NCBI GenBank assembly: GCA_027077895.1
Contig: JALWQZ010000033.1
Span: forward strand, 1 to 5,928
From: Microcaldota archaeon
Lineage (GTDB): Archaea; B1Sed10-29; WALL01; WAMD01
Length of the DNA: 5,928 nt
Direction of reading: 5' to 3'
Part shown: one piece after another, positions 1 through 5,570 of the stretch
Numbering within the stretch: position 1 is the first letter of the stretch
Layout: each line of letters starts with the position of its first letter
The notes under the pieces: model-generated
The model's database searches: none
What the model saw: the letters and a program-made list of their open reading frames with translations, nothing else
What the model was told of the DNA's origin: nothing
Translations under genes and position numbers: made by a program

Positions 1-2
1 CA

Positions 3-3000
3 AATGGAGGTTGGAGTTACATAATTGTTGATATAAACAAGAATAGTGGATGGATACCAATAAATAATGGAGTATTTTACGCATACAGAGATTGGATAAG
101 TTTAGATAAGTTAGGAAACCAAAAAACCACAAAAATCCCAGATTGGACTCCAATGTACCTACAGATAGACTTAGTAGTTAGAAAAGATACAGGGGGTTGG
201 GGGGTCAACTGGAGCTCATTCCCATCAACTCTCGGTTTGATACCCCTATCCTACAGTGGGTATATACTACATAACAACAAAAAGGTCATACTAGAGAGCA
301 GCGCGACACAACTAGGCGAGAACGGCGTTTATGGGAACCAAGACTTAGACGCAGAGGATGTTGTACACCTGGCTATAGAGTTTATCCCAAACGTCAGCGG
401 GTTGGTCAGTATTACTGATAGAGCAAGAGGTTACTTTATCATCCTAGGGGACAATACACACACATTGAATTTTGTGATACTGCCAGCGTATAAATGGAAC
501 CCAACAGGGATACCGGGTGTGTTATATAAAGCGAGAGTGTATAGTTTGTTTAAAGAGGATAATCCTGAAGAGTGGGTGAAGCAAGATCCTTCGTTTGTAT
601 CTACGTACTCAGGTAGGTTAGGGGCACCAAGACACTTTGAAATAGGTGTCGTGATAAAAAACACTGCGGACGTAAAAAGGAGGGTTACATTAACATTTGA
701 AGATAGTGGGATAGAAAATGGTGATCCAAAGGCGAAATTTGTAGGTATTGAGTCAATAGATCCAAATACGTTGATTGGAACAGGAGATGTAGTAGGGTAT
801 GATAGTACAAATCCACTCAGCGGACTTGACGAAATGGCAAGTGGTGAACCAAGTGATAAAATGAGTATCACCTTGTCTCTTCCACCAAAAGGAGAGAATG
901 CAACTCTTGTTGAAGGTGTTGGTACTCCTGAGTTATCAGAGTCAACAGGAGATATTGTGGTGTACATAAGCAATGAAACAAAAAAAATAACTCTAAAGGA
1001 CTACCCACATGGTATGCTAGACTACATAATCGATGCAAAAGATGCAGAGACTGGTGGAAATATAACACTTAACACAGACGATATTAAATTAGAAGTAATA
1101 GAGAGAGAAGTAAATACGAATAAAACAGTCAACCCATCTAACTACCAAGTCCACAGTGTATCTGACAGAATCATGTTAAGTGGAACAGCAGTAATGAACG
1201 GTCCTATATTTACAAGTCACAGTGACGATAACCCCTACGTTCAAGCAGACGTGGAGGGTAAACTAACATCTGGCACACTAGTATTCTCCACGTATAGCCC
1301 GATATTCGGAAGCCTTGAAAAGAAAATCCAGATTGGGAGTATATCGTTCGATCCTGCAGGTGCGCAAGCATACTTGTGGGAATGTGACGGAAAAGACAAA
1401 AATGCACAAGTAGTTGTAATAAACGATGGAGAGAGCAACATTTCAATCTCAACAGCATGGGAAAGTAGGATATTACCCGGAAGTGCGATATACTATTCCA
1501 TAGATGGTGTAAAAACAAATTTACAACCAAATGAAGATGTAAATCTTCCTCCAAATAAGTATATGACCATAAACCTTGAGACGTCAAACTTAGTATGTAA
1601 CAAACAGGGGGATTATACCCTACAAATCATAGCGAAAAACAAGACTACGGGTGATATTGTAGGAAAAAAGGATGTGTATATCATAACCGATCCGTATATC
1701 CCACCAGTAGAAAATGAGGGTAGCAGATCATTAGGCAATTATATCAGAGATGGAACACCTATCGGGCAAGTAACCTACAAATCTTGTGGAACACTAAATA
1801 TATCAGATAAAGTTGAAATACCAAAAATATGCGACGCAGACCAGTTTGTTAAATATATAATAAGCGCAGCCAACGAGATATCCAACAATAACATAAACAA
1901 CATGACATTTACTGCAAACCTAGGCTATGAAAATATTAGCATCAAGGACATGAATAAAATTGCTCATATCATAGGATATACAGATGTGTCTATAACGCAT
2001 GGGCAAAACTTATCACCAGAAAGTTCAAACCTAGAGATAATCGTGCCTAACAATATAGGTTACGTTGGTTGCGGCAGAGTACGTATATACATGTCAAAAA
2101 CAGTTAGGGGTTACATACGCACGATAATAAACGTGGAGAAGATGCCGTGGTGCAATAAGACCAATAATAACTTCGTTGTTGGGGCAATGAATCTCGACAG
2201 TAAAACCAGGGGTATGCTTAACTATGGTATAACATTCTCAGGGAACAATATAAATAACTTACTAGCGGCAATAAAGGACAGTATGGAGAGTAACCACATC
2301 CCTGTATACACTCTACTCGGATACAACTCCAATCTATCAGTTGACGCAATATCAAGTGAATTAAAACAACCAACTGATGGTCCTGTATTTGAGTATATAG
2401 AGCAGGAAAACACACCATTGGGTGATATAAACTGTAGTTCAATACCTGGATTTAGTAACTTCAAATACTGTTATACTCAGAATGCAACAACCAGTGATGG
2501 TAAACCCAAAATAGAGTTGTATTTCGTATACCCAAGCAATGCTAGTGAGAGTGTAAAGGAGAAAGCAAGAGAAGCAATGGCTAGCGTGTTGCTCAATGAA
2601 TGGTTGCCAATCAATGAGCTAAGAGGTATGCCTTCAAAAAATGTTGACAGCAGAGTAAAAACTCTTGCACTATGGATTGACTATGATAGTGTAGGTAATA
2701 GTTGGGGCTGGAGTTCAAATAGCCAAGACATAACACCAAGATACATAAAGAATTACAAAATCACAGAAGGAACAAGAGCATATCTAAATTGGGAAATTTG
2801 CCTTAATAAAACCTACGCACGTGAAAAGCGCATATACAATTTGCCAGTAACAATCAGAATAGGGCATTCATGGGTAATTTCAAGCATCCGTTATTTGGAC
2901 TCAAACAAATGTGCGTATGGGTCAACACGACTCAACTTATTCAACGGTAACGTGACCATAACCGCAAGTGTTGCAGAGCACAGATATAGTCGCACAATAC

Positions 3001-3689
3001 ATGTTGAGAGGGTTCCAGAAAAGTTGGCGTACATTAGTGCTGCGGGTACCTATCAATATCTAAAGGCAAATGTGTGTTTCAAAGCAGGTTCGAATGCAAC
3101 CCATTATAATTATTCATACAAAATCAGCTCGTTTGGGAAGACGCTTTCAGCAGGTAGAATCAATTTCGAAAATGGAAAAAACCAATTTGTGTACTACTGT
3201 GTCCCCATTAACAAAATCATCAAGCTTCCAAATATCAGGGGTGTTGTATTCATCCAAGTTTACACGCCAATCCCCTACTTAGCAGACACTGCCTTCCTAG
3301 ACAGAGTATCCACTATTATACCTTTTTTACACTACCCATACCCAATTAGGAATAGACGCTGCAACAATAACAATGACTGTTCAGAACCAACACCTATATG
3401 TGATGCGTCAACACATATATGTGTACAATGTGTCTCAAATGGAGATTGCCCAACTGGAGCAATATGCAACATGTACTTACATAAGTGTATATGTAAAAAT
3501 GGTGGGGGTGTTTGCGGAAACACATGCGAGATCGGAATTGGAAAATGTTGTAATGGGAGTTGGGTACCAAATGCACATTGTTGTATAAATAGTGACTGTC
3601 CAATTGGGAAGGTATGTAACAGTAAACACCAGTGTGTGTGCCCGAGTGGTACAACAGCATGTGGAAATAAATGTTGCTCACAACCATAA
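3..3689 (+). CDS. giant secreted/surface protein with C-terminal cysteine-rich modules (5' partial)
   Basis: This is the 3' part of a very large gene. The frame is open from base 3, so the ATG at 153 is internal; 1228 codons are visible and the true start and any signal peptide lie upstream. The protein alternates short beta-strand-like stretches with Asn/Ser/Thr-rich loops and carries about twenty N-x-S/T sequons, as expected of a glycosylated archaeal surface protein. Two stretches resemble Ig/CARDB-type sandwiches: one near 630-710 (HFEIGVVIKNTADVKRRVTL) and one near 1375-1690 (AQVVVIND, then LPPNKYMTINLE and GDYTLQIIAKN). Scattered Cys pairs occur from about 1380 on. From 3360 it becomes a disulfide-rich array. 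No C-terminal membrane anchor or sorting motif is visible. The TAA at 3687 falls inside the array, whose homology continues in the +1 frame to 3801. No enzymatic motif was recognised. Adhesin, S-layer-associated or virion spike roles are possible but unproven. Confidence 0.9.
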   Translation, partial: NGGWSYIIVDINKNSGWIPINNGVFYAYRDWISLDKLGNQKTTKIPDWTPMYLQIDLVVRKDTGGWGVNWSSFPSTLGLIPLSYSGYILHNNKKVILESSATQLGENGVYGNQDLDAEDVVHLAIEFIPNVSGLVSITDRARGYFIILGDNTHTLNFVILPAYKWNPTGIPGVLYKARVYSLFKEDNPEEWVKQDPSFVSTYSGRLGAPRHFEIGVVIKNTADVKRRVTLTFEDSGIENGDPKAKFVGIESIDPNTLIGTGDVVGYDSTNPLSGLDEMASGEPSDKMSITLSLPPKGENATLVEGVGTPELSESTGDIVVYISNETKKITLKDYPHGMLDYIIDAKDAETGGNITLNTDDIKLEVIEREVNTNKTVNPSNYQVHSVSDRIMLSGTAVMNGPIFTSHSDDNPYVQADVEGKLTSGTLVFSTYSPIFGSLEKKIQIGSISFDPAGAQAYLWECDGKDKNAQVVVINDGESNISISTAWESRILPGSAIYYSIDGVKTNLQPNEDVNLPPNKYMTINLETSNLVCNKQGDYTLQIIAKNKTTGDIVGKKDVYIITDPYIPPVENEGSRSLGNYIRDGTPIGQVTYKSCGTLNISDKVEIPKICDADQFVKYIISAANEISNNNINNMTFTANLGYENISIKDMNKIAHIIGYTDVSITHGQNLSPESSNLEIIVPNNIGYVGCGRVRIYMSKTVRGYIRTIINVEKMPWCNKTNNNFVVGAMNLDSKTRGMLNYGITFSGNNINNLLAAIKDSMESNHIPVYTLLGYNSNLSVDAISSELKQPTDGPVFEYIEQENTPLGDINCSSIPGFSNFKYCYTQNATTSDGKPKIELYFVYPSNASESVKEKAREAMASVLLNEWLPINELRGMPSKNVDSRVKTLALWIDYDSVGNSWGWSSNSQDITPRYIKNYKITEGTRAYLNWEICLNKTYAREKRIYNLPVTIRIGHSWVISSIRYLDSNKCAYGSTRLNLFNGNVTITASVAEHRYSRTIHVERVPEKLAYISAAGTYQYLKANVCFKAGSNATHYNYSYKISSFGKTLSAGRINFENGKNQFVYYCVPINKIIKLPNIRGVVFIQVYTPIPYLADTAFLDRVSTIIPFLHYPYPIRNRRCNNNNDCSEPTPICDASTHICVQCVSNGDCPTGAICNMYLHKCICKNGGGVCGNTCEIGIGKCCNGSWVPNAHCCINSDCPIGKVCNSKHQCVCPSGTTACGNKCCSQP

Positions 3690-3789
3690 CCAACCGTGTG
3701 AGACTGGATCAGGTATATGTTGTAATGGAACCTGTTGTGTAAACATTGACTGTCTGAGTGCGGGAGTATGCAATTTAAACCATAAATGT
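3360..3789 (+). repeat. four cysteine-rich modules, Dickkopf-like spacing
   Basis: Protein-level repeats at the C-terminus. The shared pattern is C-x4-D-C-x5/6-C-x5/6-C, usually followed by x-C. Units begin at about 3360 (CNNNNDC), 3429 (CVSNGDC), 3579 (CCINSDC) and, in the +1 frame, 3733 (CCVNIDC). Units 2 and 3 are each followed by a linker with CGN, then C-E-x-G-x-G-x-CCNG; the copy after unit 3 is split by the frameshift. In unit 4 the final Cys is replaced by Trp. The spacing recalls small disulfide-rich extracellular modules such as the Dickkopf N-terminal Cys-rich type. This similarity is judged by eye only, and the function (ligand or host binding, or stability) is unknown. Such modules are expected outside the cytoplasm. 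Confidence 0.8.
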
Positions 3790-3801
3790 ATCTGGCAATA
3801 G
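3685..3801 (+). pseudogene. out-of-frame C-terminal continuation of the giant protein
   Basis: In the +1 frame relative to the giant gene, the sequence reads HNQPCETGSGICC, then NGTCCVNIDC, then a segment ending NHKCIW-Q before TAG at 3799. This matches the preceding in-frame unit (CEIGIGKCCNG, then CCINSDC, then VCNSKHQC), so it is the real end of the giant protein and not a separate gene. The ATG at 3592 that opens this frame lies inside unit 3 with no ribosome binding site. In the main frame, TAA (3687) and TGA (3699) block reading, so simple stop readthrough would not join the pieces. One extra base, for example in the CC at 3684-3685, would explain the break. It could be a recent mutation, an assembly error or +1 recoding. 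Confidence 0.75.
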
Positions 3802-3910
3802 CTTAAAATTTTAATAAAAAAAATATTAGGTGTACACTCCACAAAGCCGGAATTAAAAGTCAGATAGTACTGCCCCGCAATCCATTTAAACCCCTAATTC
3901 TTTATTTACG
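3802..3910 (+). other. AT-rich intergenic region between giant gene and small-protein operon
   Basis: This 109-base gap has no ORF worth naming. It starts with a perfect 12-base palindrome TTAAAATTTTAA (3803-3814) followed by an A-run, which is low-information AT sequence. A GTGTACAC palindrome lies at 3830-3837. The only T-run is TTTT, so no convincing archaeal oligo-T terminator is visible. The 3' end holds the promoter of the next gene. Confidence 0.6.
3878..3890 (+). promoter_or_regulatory. TATA-like box for a leaderless transcript of the membrane-protein operon
   Basis: ATTTAAA at 3884-3890 is centred about 24 bases before the ATG at 3911. That is the usual archaeal TATA-to-transcription-start distance, so the mRNA probably begins at or next to the start codon. 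Consistent with this, no Shine-Dalgarno sequence precedes 3911 (TTTATTTACG), although every later gene in the operon has one. No clear purine-rich BRE was seen. Confidence 0.6.
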
Positions 3911-4321
3911 ATGATGGGAAGCCTGCTGATTAACCTGCTGTTCGGCGGAGTTTTGGAGAAGTTCAATCTAGTTATCCTAGGTCTCAAACTAGTAATCTTG
4001 ATATTCATAGTTGGATGGGTAAGGGTCCACATAGGTGGGGGAAGATGGGGCACCTTCATAATGCTCCTAATAGGATACCTAGCCCTATTCAAGTACTGGT
4101 TCCTAACAGGCCCAATCGCGATAATCTATCTGCTAGCAATATCGGGTATAACAGGTCTAGCAATGGATGTCGTCTTCACAAGGCAGTACTACACTAGTGG
4201 AAAGGGAGGTCTCGCAGGCATGGAAGGTGGCGAGAGAGACGCGGAATATGCAAATAATCCAGCATTCGGAGCCCAAAACCAAATAAAAGCGAACGCGATA
4301 AAGAGGATACTAAAGAGGTGA
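3911..4321 (+). CDS. small membrane protein with about 3 transmembrane helices (hypothetical)
   Basis: First gene of the small membrane-protein operon, 136 residues, not recognised. Hydrophobic segments lie at about residues 18-40 (FNLVILGLKLVILIFIVGWV), 46-65 and 67-89, with a shorter apolar stretch at residues 4-14. They are followed by a hydrophilic tail of about 45 residues that is Gly-rich (SGKGGLAGMEGG) and ends in the basic KRILKR. An in-membrane Trp/Tyr belt (KYWFL) and a short basic loop (RVHIGGGRWG) separate helices 1 and 2. The start is ATG 3911; the adjacent ATG at 3914 is equally possible. The absence of a ribosome binding site, together with the TATA-like box, points to leaderless translation. 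The stop is 4 bases before the next gene, and its last bases form that gene's ribosome binding site, so the two are probably co-translated. A membrane scaffold or assembly component is a guess. Confidence 0.85.
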   Translation: MMGSLLINLLFGGVLEKFNLVILGLKLVILIFIVGWVRVHIGGGRWGTFIMLLIGYLALFKYWFLTGPIAIIYLLAISGITGLAMDVVFTRQYYTSGKGGLAGMEGGERDAEYANNPAFGAQNQIKANAIKRILKR

Positions 4322-4325
4322 CGCG

Positions 4326-4664
4326 ATGAAAGGCCAATTTGTATTCGCATCCCCTGCAATCGCTCTGGCACTTCTACTGGCAACCCTAGCAGTCTTCATA
4401 CTAGGACCTGTAATCCTGATACACATGTCGCCAATAATCAGAGTCATATTTCAACTGATTGCTGCCGTCACAATATACGACTGGATAAAAAACACCGTGG
4501 GTCCTGGCATCCTATCCCTGGTCATATCCGGAATACTGATATACATATTCGTAATTGCGCTCCCAGGCCTGACTGCAGCGTTATGGGCAACTTACTACGT
4601 AGTGGGAATGGGCCTAGCCTCAATGTTCATTTGGGGTTTCACAATATTCAGTGGGAAGGGTTGA
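4326..4664 (+). CDS. small polytopic membrane protein, about 4 transmembrane helices (hypothetical)
   Basis: 112 residues, almost entirely hydrophobic, family not recognised. Predicted helices lie at about residues 8-33, 37-54, 57-81 and 84-108. They are joined by very short loops, and the only strongly charged one is YDWIKNTVGPG near residues 50-60. Gly and Pro within helices (ILGPVIL, ALPGLTAAL, VVGMGLAS) suggest close helix packing and an oligomeric membrane channel or scaffold, but nothing shows transport of a given substrate. The start at 4326 is supported by GAGGTGA at 4315-4321, which overlaps the upstream stop codon with 4 bases of spacing to ATG. A 69-base gap with a second TATA-like box follows, so downstream genes may have an additional promoter. 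Confidence 0.85.
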   Translation: MKGQFVFASPAIALALLLATLAVFILGPVILIHMSPIIRVIFQLIAAVTIYDWIKNTVGPGILSLVISGILIYIFVIALPGLTAALWATYYVVGMGLASMFIWGFTIFSGKG

Positions 4665-4692
4665 AACTGTCCCTAGGTTAAAATCCTGTTGA

Positions 4693-4700
4693 ATTTAAAA
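4693..4700 (+). promoter_or_regulatory. possible internal TATA-like box
   Basis: ATTTAAAA lies in the 69-base gap between membrane genes two and three and shares ATTTAAA with the operon's first promoter. A start of transcription about 24 bases downstream (near 4720) would leave a short leader holding the GGTGA ribosome binding site of the gene at 4734. It overlaps the codons that follow a potential TTG start at 4689, which argues against that start. Confidence 0.4.
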
Positions 4701-4723
4701 ACCAACAAACTAGCAAAGATATG

Positions 4724-4728
4724 GGTGA
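4724..4728 (+). promoter_or_regulatory. ribosome binding site deciding the start at 4734
   Basis: GGTGA sits 5 bases before ATG 4734 and matches the anti-Shine-Dalgarno end of archaeal 16S rRNA. No comparable site precedes the upstream TTG at 4689. Confidence 0.5.
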
Positions 4729-4733
4729 ATACA

Positions 4734-4961
4734 ATGGGAGACGTATGGTCCGACCTAAAACTCGCATTCCTGATAATCATATTCATATACCTAGTTAGTT
4801 GGGCGTCTGACCTCACAAAATCAAAGAAAATCGGCGTCATACTAGCAATAATAATAGCCTACTTAACCGTATTCCAACACCCCTGGCTGCTGTTCATGAC
4901 AGTTCTGCTGTTCTTTGGATATGCGTTCCTAGAGAAGTTCGCAGCAGAGGTGACAGATTAA
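4734..4961 (+). CDS. 75-residue membrane protein, about 3 transmembrane helices (hypothetical)
   Basis: Small hydrophobic protein, not recognised. Helices lie at about residues 8-25 (LKLAFLIIIFIYLVSWAS), 32-47 (KIGVILAIIIAYLTVF) and 50-68 (PWLLFMTVLLFFGYAFLEKF). A basic loop (TKSKK) separates the first two, and a short acidic tail (AAEVTD) ends the protein. The last helix begins with PWLL and ends in EKF, a layout repeated in the three proteins that follow. The frame is open back to a TTG at 4689, which would add 15 polar residues. ATG 4734 is preferred because of the GGTGA site 5 bases upstream and the TATA-like box overlapping the extension; GTG 4725 is a third option. The stop overlaps the next start as TAATG, so translation is probably coupled. 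Confidence 0.8.
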   Translation: MGDVWSDLKLAFLIIIFIYLVSWASDLTKSKKIGVILAIIIAYLTVFQHPWLLFMTVLLFFGYAFLEKFAAEVTD

Positions 4962-5248
4962 TGGACACACTGACATTCGTCATATTCCTACTCCTACTAG
5001 CCCTGGCAATAAATGCAAACCAAAGTCTGCTGGCAGTTGGGATCGCAGCGGTTATGGTCGTCATGATACGGCCAATCTCCCTAGGCATCCTAGTCCTAGT
5101 GGGGGCCTTGCTGATGGTATGGATAAAGAATAGTGTGGAGTTCTGGTGGGTGATACTAGGAGTGTTGATGCTGCTAGCCTTCGTAATGGACAAGAACAAG
5201 GGCGCCGGACCGGAGATGTACACACCCGAAATGCTGATGGGGGGATGA
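4961..5248 (+). CDS. 95-residue membrane protein, about 4 transmembrane helices (hypothetical)
   Basis: Not recognised. Hydrophobic segments lie at about residues 4-19, 22-38, 39-54 and 59-76. The last (FWWVILGVLMLLAFVMDK) matches the W-initiated terminal helix of the next protein (WLTIIGLFLLLAFAFVSK) in length and in the LLAF motif. A short tail (NKGAGPEMYTPEMLMGG) is Met/Pro/Gly-rich. The start is firm: TAATG overlap with the upstream gene and GAGGTGA at 4947-4953, 7 bases ahead. The next gene begins 1 base after the stop. Tight packing and shared helix layout suggest the product acts with its neighbours in one membrane complex. A conjugation-type pilin or viral membrane protein is possible, but nothing in this sequence proves it. 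Confidence 0.85.
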   Translation: MDTLTFVIFLLLLALAINANQSLLAVGIAAVMVVMIRPISLGILVLVGALLMVWIKNSVEFWWVILGVLMLLAFVMDKNKGAGPEMYTPEMLMGG

Positions 5249-5249
5249 A

Positions 5250-5570
5250 ATGGACACGATTAGTCTCCTGGTAATACTGGGGATAACAGGGATTGGTGTA
5301 TACCTAGGGTGGACATGGTTAACTATAATCGGCTTGTTCCTGCTTCTAGCCTTCGCGTTCGTGTCCAAGCCAAAGGCACCGAAGAAGTCCAGCGCAAAGG
5401 TCAAACTAAGACCAATCATCGTGAAAAGGAAATACGACGCAAAGAGTATATACCCAAATAAGATGGAGTTTTACACAACAACCATATCTCCCCCTGACTG
5501 GTGGGAAGGCGCTCTAAACACATTCGGAACACTAACTGCAAGATGGTTATTTGGAGGTAAGAAAAAGTGA
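5250..5570 (+). CDS. two-helix membrane hairpin protein with basic tail, paralog of the next gene (hypothetical)
   Basis: 106 residues. The N-terminal hydrophobic hairpin (about residues 5-40) contains LGWTWL at the turn and ends in SKPKAPKKSS. A hydrophilic domain follows with LRPIIVKRKY, then SIYPNKMEFYTT, then PPDWWEG, and the protein ends in GGKKK. The next gene's product has the same order of elements (IGWTWL, TPVIV, YPDKFKLKVYT), so the two are tandem duplicates. By the positive-inside rule the lysine-rich tail is probably cytoplasmic. The start ATG is 1 base after the previous stop, with a GGGGGATGA ribosome binding site just upstream. The stop overlaps the next start as GTGA. No known family was recognised. 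Confidence 0.85.
   Translation: MDTISLLVILGITGIGVYLGWTWLTIIGLFLLLAFAFVSKPKAPKKSSAKVKLRPIIVKRKYDAKSIYPNKMEFYTTTISPPDWWEGALNTFGTLTARWLFGGKKK
5553..5558 (+). promoter_or_regulatory. ribosome binding site deciding the GTG start at 5567
   Basis: GGAGGT within the 3' end of the preceding gene lies 8 bases before GTG 5567. This is the best ribosome binding site in the window and supports a GTG start with a 4-base GTGA overlap. Confidence 0.7.

Noticed and set aside
153..155. ATG at 153 as the start of the giant gene
   Set aside because: The frame is open back to base 3 with the same style of sequence (Trp/Tyr/Asn-rich, beta-like), and no ribosome binding site or promoter precedes 153, so the gene enters from outside the window.
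431..973. 180-codon open frame on the minus strand within the giant gene
   Set aside because: It lies fully opposite the long + strand frame, gives a low-complexity Ser/Pro/Leu-rich product, and has no promoter or ribosome binding site.
3592..3801. Separate 69-codon gene starting at ATG 3592
   Set aside because: Its first half is an out-of-frame reading of cysteine unit 3. Only the part after about 3685 is meaningful, and that is the displaced tail of the giant protein.
3803..3837. Palindromes TTAAAATTTTAA and GTGTACAC as a terminator or operator
   Set aside because: Short palindromes in AT-rich DNA are expected by chance. There is no GC stem, no T-run beyond four bases and no second copy in the window.
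4689..4691. TTG at 4689 as the start of the third membrane gene
   Set aside because: The 15-residue extension overlaps a TATA-like box and lacks a ribosome binding site. ATG 4734 has GGTGA 5 bases upstream.
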